Assembly: GCA_030247855.1 (NCBI GenBank) | Contig: JAPDRN010000058.1 | Span: 1-64,000 of the forward strand | DNA: 64,000 nucleotides | Source: Knufia peltigerae | Taxonomy: Eukaryota; Ascomycota; Eurotiomycetes; Chaetothyriales; Trichomeriaceae | Reading direction: 5' to 3' | Shown here: in pieces, positions 10,981 through 22,319 of the stretch | Position numbering within the stretch: the first letter of the stretch is position 1 | How the letters are laid out: the number at the start of each line of letters is the position of its first letter | Notes under the pieces: model-generated | What the model saw: only the letters and a program-made list of their open reading frames with translations | Told to the model about the DNA's origin: nothing | The model's database searches: none | Position numbers and translations under genes: made by a program

Positions 10981-11789
10981 ATGTCGGCTCTAAAGTTCGT
11001 TCGTTCTGTACGTCTCCCAAAATGACACTATTGCACTGCTCCTTTGGATCTAACATCACCAGGTATGGGAGTCGTTTCGAACGACTTCTGGGGTTGAGCC
11101 ACGGTAGGTCTCCTTTCTCCTTTCTATGAACCGCTCGCTGAGATAATATAGATTGATCGATGCTGTAGGTCGAATTGGTTGTTTCTTTTCTGAAGAAGCC
11201 ACCCGCAGCATTACGTGACGACGAGGCGATAATGATCTGTTCGCGCAACGAGGATCTGTCTGACGTTATTTTGATCAGATGCGAATAACGGCGGCCGAAC
11301 CAGGCAAAGTCAACTTCGAATTACCGATTGAGAAACAACATACGAACCGACTGGGGATTTTACATGGCGCGACGCTCGCTACGATGGTTGACACAAGTGG
11401 TTCTTTAGCACTCGCATCCAGAGGCCTTTATTCGACGGGCGTGTCAACAGATCTGAACGTCACCTATCTCAACGCTGGCGGGAAGATAGGCGACTTGATC
11501 AAGGGCGAGGTCATCTGCGATAAGTGTAATGCATCCAGTCCGTCACGGCGTTGAGGAATGATATACTGAAATTCAAACAGTTGGAAAGACACTTGCTTAT
11601 ACCTCGGTCAAGTTCATGAACAGTAAGGATGAGATAGTGGCTCGGGGCAGCCACACCAAATTCGTTGCTCTGGCATGGAAAGACGAGAGAAACATCACCG
11701 AAGACTTGAAGCCAGCAGTAAACGAGTCACAAGCTAGCGAAGCTACCCGAACCAGCTTCGGTGGAAATAAACATGTTGTAGGCGAATAG
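10981..11789 (+). CDS. Hotdog-fold acyl-CoA thioesterase (ACOT13/PaaI type)
   Basis: Exons 10981-11007, 11063-11103, 11152-11164, 11279-11525 and 11581-11789 give 178 residues. The core PGKVNFELPIEKQHTNRLGI-LHGATLATMVDTSG contains the HGG-like HGA loop and catalytic Asp of the thioesterase superfamily. STDLNVTYLNAGG and the C-terminal SHTKFVALAWKD fit ACOT13-like fungal proteins, which hydrolyse acyl-CoA, probably in mitochondria or cytosol. Exon 3 is only 13 bp (Leu-Ile-Asp-Ala), needed to keep frame into MRITAAEPGK. The exon 4/5 junction rebuilds DKFGKTLAYTS. The first two exons are less certain than the last two. Confidence 0.82.
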
Positions 11790-12146
11790 ACTGTATATAT
11801 ATTTTGCTCCTCATGGAGATAACAAGATAGATGGCATACTCTGAACTTGATCATGACTCATGCCATTCACGTCCTAGGGCTCAGATTGCGTCTTTCTTCA
11901 AATAAGGAGAGCTGCGACCTTTGAGAGGTTTTGTAACGTCGCGAGGCTGCGCAAGGCTGCGGTCGCGGAAAGACGTCAACTTCTACGTCTGTTCATTGGC
12001 GGATTTTTGGTGGCGGCGCGCTCCCTTCATCTTTCGTGATTTATTGAACTGAATCAACACACCTTGGCCCGTTTCGGTGCAATGCTATGCGCCTCACTAC
12101 CGACTTGTTGAATCGATGAGTTGCAACATGATTGACAGTAGAGACC
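11790..12146. other. Intergenic, thioesterase 3' end to ARP6 start
   Basis: 357 bp. It must hold the thioesterase 3' UTR and the ARP6 promoter. No ORF is supported. Confidence 0.5.
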
Positions 12147-13644
12147 ATGCCACGCCCATCTAAGGCTTCCGCACGTCACGTTCCAGGCCTCCCCTCTACG
12201 ACTTTCGTCCTCGACAATGGAGGGTTTACAATAAAAGCAGGCTTCGCTCCCACGGATCCAGGCACCGACGACGCGACACTTTCTCGATGCCACACAATAC
12301 CCAACGCAATTGTAAGAACTCGAGACAGAAAGACCTACGTTGGCTCGGAGAGTGCAGAAATAACACAATGGAGCGAAGCCTTGTTTCGCCGACCTGTAGA
12401 GAATGGCCAGGTCGTGAGTTGGGAAGCACAGAAGGAGATCTGGGATCGATCAATCTTTGACGAGAAGACGGCTGGGAAGGATGTTCTGGTCAAAAGACCC
12501 GAAGAAACTACGCTGATCTTCACGGAACCACCGAATAGTATGCCAGCACTCGAGAAGAATGCGGATGAAATCATCATGGAAGAATGGGGGTTTGGTGGCT
12601 ACTCTAGAATGATCGGTAGGTACGGCTGAGTTTTATGCGTGCGCTCTTCGACCGGTAGACTAAGGTTTTGCGATAGGACCGTCGCTGAACGCCTACAATG
12701 ATCTCCATTCTCTGTTTGAAGAGGCGCCCGCGCCCACCCCTGACACACTCGCGCCGCCACCCGTGGAGTGTTTGATGGTCATCGATGCCGGCTACAGTCA
12801 CACCATCATCACCCCTCTATACAAAGGTCGACCTCTACATCGAGCGATACGACGTCTGGACTTCGGCGGCAAGCACCTGACGAATTTACTGAAAGAGATG
12901 ATCTCGGTGCGACATTTTGATCTACATCAAGACACGAAGATTGTCAACGATATCAAAGAGGAGGTATGCTACGTGAGCAAAGACTTCCGGGGTGACGTCG
13001 AGAAGACCTGGAAGGGCAACAAAGGTCGTTCAACACCGATTCCCGTGAAAGTACGGGATGGTGATGATGTCGACTCGATGGATGTTGATGAACAAGACGA
13101 AGAAGTCCGGGTCGATTATGTCCTACCGGATGGCATACATTTACTCAAGGGCTTCAGCCGTCCTCACGATCCTACCCCTGCGGCGAAGAAACGCAAACGA
13201 GCCGCTCTTGCTGGAGCCAGTATCGACTCGGAGATCACGATGACCCTGGGCAATGAGAGATTTGCCGTTCCCGAGATTTTGATGTCCCCGAGTGATATCG
13301 GATCCAAGCAGCCTGGGATTCCGGATATTGTCATGCAGTCACTCTCGGTGTTGCCTCCACTCGTGCAAGCCACCATGCTGAGCAATGTTCTTGTCGTGGG
13401 AGGATGTGCCAAAATCCCGGGTTTCGTCGAACGTATCGAGGCGGAACTGAGGGCGAAGGTCAAGACGGAATGGGAAGTTCGTGTACGCAAGATGAAAGAT
13501 CCTGTCACCTCGACCTGGCTTGGTGGTGCGAGCATGGCCAGCCGATTACCTTCCGTGGTACGAGAATACGGCATCACCAAAGAGGAGTATTGGGAACATG
13601 GTAGTGCTTGGGCTACAAGGCGCTTTACCTATGGTGACAAATAG
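12147..13644 (+). CDS. arp6: Actin-related protein Arp6 (SWR1 complex)
   Basis: Exons 12147-12615 and 12677-13644 give 478 residues. Arp6 is a nuclear actin-related protein that with Swc6 forms a nucleosome-binding module of the SWR1 complex, which deposits H2A.Z. The N-terminal FVLDNGGFTIKAGFAPTDP and later VIDAGYSHTIITPLYKG and RRLDFGGKHLTNLLKEM are the actin-fold nucleotide-cleft segments in Arp6 form. A charged insertion near residues 290-350 (acidic DSMDVDEQDEEVR, then KKRKRAA) replaces actin sequence and is typical of Arp6 divergence. The splice rebuilds MIG-PSLNAYNDL. Start chosen at the ATG before PRPSKAS. Confidence 0.92.
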
Positions 13645-13870
13645 ATTTTTTTGGTCTTGCCAGAACTTCATGAAATCATGAGAGAGAATGATATACTGCT
13701 CACAGCAAAGATTATGAGTAAGGTCGGAACCTATATTATAGGGTGTTGACGAAAGAGATCACGCCGTTGTTTAATGCCAACACGTTCTCGCAAAACCATT
13801 CTGCTTACTTGCCCCCGGCTCCCTGGGAGCTTTCCAGAACGTCAAGGCTGCCCTCCAAAAGCTTCTTTCT

Positions 13871-13897
13871 GGTGGTGGTGGTGGTGGTGGTGGTGGT
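13871..13897. repeat. (GGT)9 microsatellite
   Basis: Nine perfect GGT units in intergenic DNA downstream of ARP6. Confidence 0.9.
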
Positions 13898-14262
13898 CGA
13901 TCATCAACCAGAGTTTCCAATCCATGTTTCCTTCACATGGATTACAGTGACAAAACGAAAGTGAAATAAAAACGACAATACAAAAAGTTCTCTCCCATTC
14001 AAAGAATATTTGTCACAGTGGCATGTACAGCAAAGGAAAAGCCACGGACTATTTCTCTCCATATTAGTGACAAGGCGTGCCAGGCGCCCGGCGGGATCAT
14101 CCCCGAACAGGAGGTCCCTGTTCGTATAGGACTTTCCTTTGCATAGATAATAGAGTAAAGAACTTTGCCTGATGAGGATCATTTTTGAAAAAAGAAAAAA
14201 GTCTCGTGCACCGACAAGGGACTTTTGGAGAGATTCTGTAGATGTTTTTGTAGGCGAGGTAT

Positions 14263-14286
14263 ACACACACACACACACACACACAC
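14263..14286. repeat. (AC)12 microsatellite
   Basis: Twelve uninterrupted AC dinucleotides in intergenic DNA. Confidence 0.9.
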
Positions 14287-14771
14287 TGAGACAACGTATC
14301 CCGTCTCTCAACTGTGAAGTTCCGAGCCATTCGGATCAGTTCACTATGATGATTCACTTTTCACCATGATCGTCACCGTCACCATGACCACTGAGATCGA
14401 TGTCAATGTCAATGTCTATTGAGTTGTACTATTGTGTCGTTGTCGTCGACCCATCTCATCTCAACGGTATTAGGTTTAGGAATACGACAGTCATGAAGAA
14501 CATGGGAAATTGATATCGACAATGTATTGTCGATGAAAGGAGGACAGCATGGGGATTTACGAGAGGGAGACTGTTCTCGGTCCACACGACATTTCACAAA
14601 TGGCAATGACGTGCGATCAAATATCAAAAAGGACGAGTCGAGTCAAATGAAACAGGATCAGTTCCTTTAGGAGCAAGCAAGTTATTCTCTCATTGAGTCA
14701 ACCCTCCCCATGTTCAAATCTCTAAACTTGCTCACTCCCTCCACAAAGACACCACGACAACACAAACACCA

Positions 14772-14791
14772 CCCCCCCCCCCCCCCCCCCC
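14772..14791. repeat. C20 homopolymer tract
   Basis: A run of twenty C on the plus strand, about 35 bp beyond the stop codon of the minus-strand small membrane protein (G20 in its sense direction). Its length is sequencing-sensitive. Confidence 0.9.
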
Positions 14792-14824
14792 AAGGCACAA
14801 AAAAAAGAGACCTCTCCCTCCCCA

Positions 14825-15154
14825 TCACCGGAACATGTTCCAAATGGTCGCCACCACCGCAACGAGCAACCAAATGGAACCGACCACCACCCAGAGAGAA
14901 CCACCCACCAACACAAAGGCCCAGAGCAAAAACTTCACCAGGTTGACCCAGCTCTGGAACCCGTCCCAGTGCTCGTCCAGCCACTTGTAGGCCCAGCCCA
15001 AGCCGTAGAGCACCATCCAGAGACCGACGAGACAGGCCGCCGTGGCGAGAAACATTCCGATCACGAAGGCGACGGACAAGACGGCAAAAGGGAGGTAGGG
15101 GGCGGTGAGGACGGCGAAGGCCGTCCAGAGAAGAATCGCAATGATCTTTGTCAT
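14825..15154 (-). CDS. Small multi-spanning membrane protein, function unknown
   Basis: 109 residues from the ATG at 15154. I do not recognise the family. Hydrophobic segments cover about 3-38 (perhaps two passes), 40-55 and 75-105, separated by a loop of Lys, Asp, His and Trp (YKWLDEHWDGFQSW). Third codon positions are strongly GC-rich, unlike the AT-richer flanks, which supports real coding. The same frame is open upstream to 15307 through a Gln/His/Pro/Thr stretch coded by CAA/CAG repeats; I treat that as leader because it is pure microsatellite. It sits alone in a gene-poor region. Confidence 0.6.
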   Translation of the reverse strand: MTKIIAILLWTAFAVLTAPYLPFAVLSVAFVIGMFLATAACLVGLWMVLYGLGWAYKWLDEHWDGFQSWVNLVKFLLWAFVLVGGSLWVVVGSIWLLVAVVATIWNMFR

Positions 15155-15181
15155 TGTCGCTGTCGTTGTTGTTTTCGTTGT

Positions 15182-15260
15182 TGGAGGAGGAGGAGGTTGC
15201 TGTTGCTGTTGTCGTTGTTGTTGTTGATGATGGTGGTGGTGTTGCTGTTGTTGCTGTTGT
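15182..15260. repeat. Trinucleotide-rich tract (TTG/TGC/GGT)
   Basis: Imperfect trinucleotide repeats immediately upstream of the small membrane protein. On the minus strand they read CAA/CAG/CAC/CCT, that is Gln/His/Pro runs in frame with the downstream ATG. Confidence 0.8.
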
Positions 15261-16424
15261 TTCTCCTCGCTGAAAAGAGAAAAAAAAGAAAAGAGAAAGG
15301 GGAACAAGAAACAATGAGGACATATTTATAGGAATCTGTGTGCCGAGCCAACAAAACGTGGTAGTGGAATGAACGATTCACAGGAGAGCGAGAGAGAGAG
15401 TAGGTGAGCTCGTGAATAGAGAGGAGCGTTGTGACCGAAGCGGCAGCAACCTGAACGTGAACGAAAAACAACAAACTGTGACAAGAGCGCCAAAACATGA
15501 ATGAGAATGGAGAGGACCTTGAGTCAAAGATGAAGGTAAAGAAATAGTGTTTGGTATCGATGGCGCCGCGGTACAACAATCAATTGGATTATGTTGTAAA
15601 CATGAGTTTCTTCAAGGAGTCAACAGGAAGTACTATCTACTCCCCCTCCTCCGTGTCACACATCATTGAGAAGTGATAACCCATAGTAGAGATAGTATGG
15701 TTGGACTCTGGATGACCATCTGATAGACTGCATCAGTGACGGAGTGTATGTTGTATCCCGTATTGTCTCATAGTTTTTCCCCTTGGTGTTGTGCAAAATC
15801 AGACCATTTGTGAAAATGACAAAGTCGTTATAGATGATTGACCTATACAGAAAGAAACAGTCTCCCAGTTCTTTTTTCCCCCTTTGTGTGGTGTCTGTGT
15901 GTGTGGTATGTCGAATGTCGAAAGATAAAAAGACAAAACTTCCGGATGTCGACAAGTGAAACCTCTACCAGACCAGAGCATCAAGACCAGTTGTCAATGT
16001 TGTTTCATGTCAACATGACAATGACAATTACGGCCCTTGGTCTGCTCTGGTCTGTCCTTGTAGTTCTTTTCCCGGTGTACATTCAAATCATCCCATCATT
16101 GTTTCAATCTGTCGGACATGAAAATTTTCCTTTCCAAATCATCAAGCATTTTCAAAACAACATTGCTAAAAGAAAAAGAAAACCCTTCCTGACTGTTGAT
16201 GCGAGATCCTCCCGTGACATGGTGACAAATTGACATGGAATGACTCGTTACATGTCAAGTACCGTTTAGAAGACTCTATCGTGACCAAGCGGGTAAATCG
16301 TATCGACGTCCAGGTGGGATCCTTGGCTCAGGTGGTTCAATGTTTTTAATGGCTATACGTGATAATATTACACGGTCAGCGAACAGTGTCGGCGATAAGA
16401 GAAATGAATCTTTCGAGGGGTGAG
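15261..16424. other. Intergenic, no gene seen
   Basis: About 1.2 kb. Several reading frames of 60-130 codons exist (for example 15838-16233 plus strand) but are made of Ser/Leu/His-rich translation of simple-sequence DNA with no domain. Confidence 0.55.
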
Positions 16425-16706
16425 TTACAGTGTATCTTTCATACCTGTGACGGCCCTTTTGAGCAACGACGGCTTCTTGTTCGCCTCCGCTTGAGCCCTT
16501 TCTTTCTCACTGGCAATGGATGACGTGGAGATGGAAGCGGCGTCCCAGGAGGCCGACTCCTTGGGGTTTTTGTCGTTTGTTGAAGACATTGTCGTTGACG
16601 CCGTGGACTTGTCGTTTGTTGTTGCCGTCGTTGCCGAAGACCTCGCTGTCAATGCGGCGCGGTGTTGCGAGACGTAAGACTCTGAATGGTCGCCGTGTAG
16701 CTTCAT
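16425..16706 (-). CDS. Hypothetical small Ser/Thr/Ala-rich protein
   Basis: 93 residues, single exon. Not recognised. The first two thirds are low-complexity Ser/Thr/Ala with many charged residues and look disordered. The C-terminus is a compact Lys-rich helix (KERAQAEANKKPSLLKRA). No signal peptide or membrane segment. Codon use is regular and the ORF ends in an orderly helix, which argues weakly for a real gene; absence of any known domain argues against. Could be lineage-specific. Confidence 0.4.
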   Translation of the reverse strand: MKLHGDHSESYVSQHRAALTARSSATTATTNDKSTASTTMSSTNDKNPKESASWDAASISTSSIASEKERAQAEANKKPSLLKRAVTGMKDTL

Positions 16707-18778
16707 GGTTGATCCAAGGAAGAGTGGAATGATACCAAAAGTGTTGTGATGTTTTTGTCTGGGAATGTTCAGTATGTTGAGATTAACAATCGAACAGAGA
16801 AGAGTAGAGCCTCACGAGTTCCTTCTCAGGCATCCTTCCACACCTTTATACCTATAGAACAGTACGAGTAGGTGCCGAATTTCGGACTCCACTGGCAAGA
16901 ACTCTTGAACCAGGCAACAACCATCACTAGGTATTCCAATTCCACTTTTTTTTCAACTTACCACGACATGTATCCAGGCGATCATCAATTCCGCGTCTCG
17001 GCCTAAAGAACCCTGCAAGGTCATGGAAACGTACGGGATGGTGTATGGACGTATCGTTTCGGCTGGGTTACGGAGTAGTCGTTTCGTACTCGTACCCAAA
17101 GAAACCATAACCGAATACGAACGAGAAAACGGAATGACAGGGCGCGCGAGCATTGGTGGTGACCGGGTCCGTGACACATTCATAGGTAGTACAATACATA
17201 GTTCCGGGATAGCCTTTTCTCTCTCTCTCTCATACTGATTGCCTATTGGGGGCAGTCGTCTGTAAAGGGGGGTCCATAACTTTTTGAGAATGGGTGAAAA
17301 AGGGGACCGACTGGTTTGAACGATAAGGCCCCTCTTGTGATGGCCCTACTCATCTAGTATCCAAAGAGGAAGGCGGTGGTTTGGGTTGATACTCCATACG
17401 ATGTAGTCATACGGAGTATTGAGGGACAAGGCTTAGGGAATGAAATCTGACTCATTCTGGGAACGGTCGTCACTTGCCATGGCCGTGCTGGGATAGGGTT
17501 CTGTGGAGATGAGGATGAGATCACCACACACCATCACAGGCCGAATCACGGTACCAAAAGAGATCTATTCGCTACATTTGCCATGTAATGTGGTGAGAGT
17601 TGAGTGAGAAAGAGTAAGCAAAGAGTTCGGTAAAAGTGGTTCGTCCAGGGTCGCTTTGTGGGCGAATAGAAAAAAGACTCGCGTATGGGTATGAAAAATA
17701 CCGGTACTCCGTACAGCATGACACACATCTGGACAGTACCCATCTCTTCGCAATGGCCATATTACAAATACGCGACATCATGTATCCTTCAGAAGTACGG
17801 TACTCGTACCTTACAGTACATGGAAAGGGTAAAAGAGTCATAAGAGTATTCCCCGTAATAATTAAAGACTCATTCAAGCTTTTTCTTTTGGTGGCTTGTA
17901 TTGATTACCAAGACTCATAACCAATGACTGTCGTCGCAGCGCATATTGCGGAGTATGGCGTTGGAAATGACCGGCGGGCTAGTGAACCGACCACGAGGGA
18001 GCCTTGAGCTAATACCCGGTATGGAGCGGCCAAATAGCAAGGGTCTTGATCATATCTTGTCTGCCTGAGTCACACATGTCTACATCAGGTATGGACCAAA
18101 TGCGTATTGACATCTTTTTGGGATCTACCGACTCGTAATAGTTTCAGACGCTTCAACTTCAACCGCCGCACGGGGAGAAAGTGAAAAGTAAAAACGGTCC
18201 AGATGCTTCTTTTGGTAACTGGAATATTCACTTCATGATACGGATGGAGATACTCGTACATACAATTGTTTGTCAAGTATCAATCAAGATCAGGGAAGGA
18301 CTGTACTGAATTTTCCATGGACGGGATACCCGACTGTGCAAAGATTGCCGTGGAGAACGTAGAATGAGAGAAAAAGAAAGAGATGACACTGGTACAGGGT
18401 TACCCTGTGCAGGCAGCATCGAATGTCGTAGACATCCCCATGGATTGACTGCGTGAAGATGATTTCCCTATGCTCAACCCAGTCTACTATCATCATGCAT
18501 TTCCATCGTCATTGAACTCCAGGCAGTCACCATTCTTCGTCACCCCTGATTGAATCTCCTGGCAGACTTTTCCCCCATCTTCAGCACCGGATCCTTCCTA
18601 TCCCAATGTCCCAATATTACATCAAACGAGAATATACGGTCTGTGTACGGGCACGAGGAATTATCATGAATGGTTACAAGTATCTGCAGAGTACTACATC
18701 CGGTGATCCCCAACTCGCGCTTCGATACAACACGGGTAGACTAGGTGAGTCTCGTTTGCCGTACAAAAAAAAAGGCAA
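16707..18778. other. Intergenic, no gene seen
   Basis: 2.07 kb. It contains two copies of the dispersed TACGGAGTA motif (17410-17418, and the reverse complement 17705-17713) and several GTACTCGTAC-like variants. No coding signal is seen. Confidence 0.55.
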
Positions 18779-20587
18779 TCAAAATAGATCGGTCACGGCT
18801 CCATGACTAGCATCACTGACCAAGGCCGCATATTTCGCCAATGCACCCCTGGTAACCACCATCCTAGGCGGGGTCCAGGCAGCTTTTCTCTTTTCCATTT
18901 CATCGACGCTCACGTCCACGGAGATGGAATTCGTCTCTGCATCGATCGTCACCTCGTCTCCATCCTTGACCAGAGCGATCGGTCCCCCCACGGCGGCTTC
19001 AGGACACACGTGCCCCACGATGAACCCGTGCGACGCCCCAGAGTACCTGCCGTCCGTCACCAGGGCGATGTTCGTGAGCCCCGCACCCATGATGGCCGCG
19101 CTGGCCTTCAGTTGTTCCGGCATGCCAGGACCGCCCTTGGGCCCTTCGTAACGCACGATGAGGACGAGATTCTCGCCTCGAGGAATCTCACCACGGTTCA
19201 GGGCCTCGTTGAGCTGCACCTCCTTGTCGAAGCAGCGCGCCTTGCCCGTGAACTTCAACCCTTCCTTCCCCGTGATCTTCGCCACGGCACCCGACGGCGC
19301 AAAGCTGCCCTTCAAGATTTGGATGTGGCCGCTCTTCTTGATCGGGTCGCTGAGGCTGCGGATCATGACCTGGTCACTGGGCAGGCTGGGCCAACTCGCA
19401 ACGTTCTCGGCCAAGGTCTTGCCCGTCACGGTCGGTATCGAGCCGTCCAGCAACCCCGCCGCGATGAGGAGCTTCTGTACGCTGGGAACGCCGCCGATCT
19501 CGTACAGATCGGCCATCAAATATTTGCCAGACGGGGCTAGGTCGGCGATGAATGGAATCTTGTTGCTGACTCTTTGAAAGTCATCGAGCGTCAGTTCCAC
19601 TCCTGCAGTCACGGCCATGGCCAGAAAATGTAGCACCGCATTCGTACTCCCCCCGAGCGCCATCGTGATGACGAGGGCATTCTCAAACGATTTCTTGGTC
19701 AACAGCTGCTTGGGCGTGATTTCCTTCTCGAGGCACACCTTGATGGCGTCGGCGGCTTTGGCGCATTCTCGCATCTTCGCAGGTGACGTCGCCGGGGTCG
19801 AACTCGACCCGGGCAGGGAGAGGCCCATGGTTTCAATGGCCGTCGCCATCGTGTTGGCGGTGTACATGCCTCCGCAGGCACCGGCTCCGGGACAAGCGTG
19901 CTTCTCCAAATCGTCCATGATGTCGTCTTTCGTCTTGGACGTGTCGCCGCCGTCGTCGGGCTGTCTGAGTGTGTTGTACTGGTAGGCGCCGAAGGCCTCG
20001 TAGCAAGTTGCGACATTCACGGGCTTGCGGAGGGTTTTGGAGTAGCCCTTGTCGATGGTGCCGCCGTAGATCATCAGACTCGGTCTGTTGTGGCGCGCCA
20101 TGCCCATGATACAGCCGGGCATGTTCTTGTCGCAGCCGGGGATGGTGATGTTGGCGTCGTGTGCCTGCGCGCACGTCACCGTCTCGACCGAGTCGGCGAT
20201 GATCTCGCGGGTCTGCAGGCTGAACCGCATCCCCTGGTTGCCCATCGTGATGGCATCGCTGACCCCGATGGTGTTGTACTGCCAGGCCAACATGCCGCGC
20301 GAGGTGACGGCCTTCTTGACCTCCCTGCCGAGGTCGTAGAGGTGCATGTTGCACGGGTTCCCTTCCCACCAGACGCTGGCGATGCCGACGTGAGGCGCCG
20401 TCTGCATGGTTTGTCGATCGGGCACGCCGGCACCAAAGAGCATGGCTTGGGCGCCAGGGAAGTCATGTTCGCGGGTGAGATGGGTCGAGTAGCGGTTCAA
20501 CATGGGTTTCCCATCGACGCCGGTGGTTTCGGACGAGCGTACAAACTCAAGATACCGGGCTTCCTGGAAGCCTCCTTTTTTGTCCAT
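18779..20587 (-). CDS. Dihydroxy-acid dehydratase paralogue (IlvD/Edd family)
   Basis: Single exon, 602 residues. The family dehydrates 2,3-dihydroxy acids (the third common step of valine, leucine and isoleucine synthesis) with an Fe-S cluster. Cluster ligands are C79 (WEGNPCNMHL), C152 (GCDKNMPGC) and C238 (GACGGMYTANTM). The catalytic-serine region DGRYSGASHGFIVGHVCPEA is of the dihydroxy-acid type rather than the sugar-acid type. The N-terminus (MDKKGGFQEARYLEF) is acidic-basic mixed and not a mitochondrial presequence, unlike canonical Ilv3. It may be a cytosolic paralogue with a changed or redundant role. No biosynthetic genes adjoin it. Confidence 0.88.
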   Translation of the reverse strand: MDKKGGFQEARYLEFVRSSETTGVDGKPMLNRYSTHLTREHDFPGAQAMLFGAGVPDRQTMQTAPHVGIASVWWEGNPCNMHLYDLGREVKKAVTSRGMLAWQYNTIGVSDAITMGNQGMRFSLQTREIIADSVETVTCAQAHDANITIPGCDKNMPGCIMGMARHNRPSLMIYGGTIDKGYSKTLRKPVNVATCYEAFGAYQYNTLRQPDDGGDTSKTKDDIMDDLEKHACPGAGACGGMYTANTMATAIETMGLSLPGSSSTPATSPAKMRECAKAADAIKVCLEKEITPKQLLTKKSFENALVITMALGGSTNAVLHFLAMAVTAGVELTLDDFQRVSNKIPFIADLAPSGKYLMADLYEIGGVPSVQKLLIAAGLLDGSIPTVTGKTLAENVASWPSLPSDQVMIRSLSDPIKKSGHIQILKGSFAPSGAVAKITGKEGLKFTGKARCFDKEVQLNEALNRGEIPRGENLVLIVRYEGPKGGPGMPEQLKASAAIMGAGLTNIALVTDGRYSGASHGFIVGHVCPEAAVGGPIALVKDGDEVTIDAETNSISVDVSVDEMEKRKAAWTPPRMVVTRGALAKYAALVSDASHGAVTDLF

Positions 20588-22319
20588 GGTGGCTAGCTAG
20601 CTATACCGGGGTGATGCGGTGAAAGTGTTCAGAGGCGCCCACTGCTCCGAATGTCTGATGACCCTTCGTTTTATGAACAAGTCGACAATGAAATCAAATC
20701 TGTTTGACAGTTGAGAAATCGCACTCCCCGACAGGAGGTGGTAAGTTGGTGGAATTATCGGGTGTTTCTGTCTTTTCTTTTTTTGAAAAAGAGTCAATCA
20801 GTTGAAAAGAGATTATAGAGAGTAGGAAACGGGAAATCTAAAGACTCGTGTCACATATCAACAGAAGGTGTTTCTTTTCGAGGGCGCAAAGCTATGATCT
20901 GTAGACTTCACTCGGTTTGTTCCCCCGCATCTTTGCATGGACTTTGGATCGGAGTCGATGCCGATGCCTGACGAGGGGTATTTAGTTACATTTTAGTGAC
21001 CACCTACAGTAGGTATTGTACCTAGGGAGATAGGGGGATCTCGCACCGAAGAGCCAATGAAAAGTTACATGATTCCAATGCCAACACAAAGACCAGAATC
21101 GGAAGAACGCTTTACTCCCCGATCACTCACCTGCGAGTTGGCCTGCATGTGTCACTACTGGCCGCCCATTGCACATCTCCAATACGAGAGCGACCGTAGC
21201 TCTACAAGAGTAACCATGTCGAAGCTGCGATGACCCTGACGAATTGGAACAAAAATGTCTTCTCTGTAAGGCAGCTTGACGTCCTTTTTTCCATATCTCG
21301 AGCTTCGAAGGTACAATCGCCGGTTCCGTGGGTCGCCTGATTCTAAAATGCACTCGAGATCTGTTCTCTCTTTCTTTTTTTCGGGCTAGCGAAAGAAATT
21401 CTCCAGCCGCCCTCGAGAATGTTGGTCTGTACGGAGAGAGAGCAGAGAGATGCTTGTCAAAAGCCCATCTTCCGCGCTAAGAAAAAACAAAAGAAGGCAA
21501 GCGAGATTCTCCCTCGTGAAACCGACCTCGTCTCATTCGACAGATGATGTAACGACGATGGCCTTCAGAAAACAAATCTCGAAACTCGAGAAAGCAAGAC
21601 ACGCACACCTATGACAAAGTGTCTCTCTTTGCCTCACGAGGTCGTCTGAGAGCACGAAAACGACAGGTGCTGCTTCATGGCTTTTTCCCTCTCTTCACTC
21701 CCCAATACATTTTACGAGTACGCAAGTCGACTAGCAAAAGACCGATGTTCAACATCTCTCATTGACCTTTCTGGACGAAAGACCTTTTCGACTCTATGGA
21801 CAAACATCGCTCTCGTCTTCTGAACCTTCTTCCCCTTCCCCTTCTCCATCACAATCTTTCTTTATTCTAGCCTTGTCCCTCGAGACGGCCAATGATCTTT
21901 CCTCTCTCTGTGGATTGTTGGGTATCTTGAGCTCTCTCCTTGAGCTCTAGGGCTTTCCCCCGTTTTCGCGCCATATACAAATAGACAAAAACACAAAAAA
22001 GTTAACCATAATTTCGTGAATGAGAGTCCTGAAAGATAGAGGGAAAAAGTCCTTGCATGATCTCCTCTTGCTCAGATCTTGCACAGATGAATCCAAAAGT
22101 AGTTAAATGAGGTCGCACATGATTTATTCCGATTCGTGCGCGGAAACCCTTTCGTCCCCTTTTCTCCAGCGGAAAATCCCTTTCCGCTCAACACAAAAAC
22201 TTTGGTGCAAATTGTTCTCGTAGTCAGTCATGGACGACCACAAAAAGCGCCTGATGAAGCAAACAAGATGGTGCCGAGCATATGCATATAATCGGCGTGC
22301 AAAACCGGTCTCGAACATT
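20588..22319. other. Intergenic between dehydratase and ferritin-like gene
   Basis: 1.73 kb with the dehydratase promoter at its left end and the 3' end of the ferritin-like gene at its right. CT-rich stretches are frequent around 21.4-22.0 kb. The Ser-rich frame at 21762-21950 is a translation of this CT-rich DNA. No gene supported. Confidence 0.55.

Larger units (their letters stand above)
13645..14824. other. Intergenic, microsatellite-rich
   Basis: 1.18 kb without a supported gene between the ARP6 stop and the minus-strand small membrane protein. It carries (GGT)9, (AC)12 and a C20 run, listed separately. Confidence 0.6.

Noticed and set aside
15838..16233. 131-codon plus-strand frame
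   Set aside because: No homology recognised, and composition follows the AT-rich simple-sequence DNA around it.
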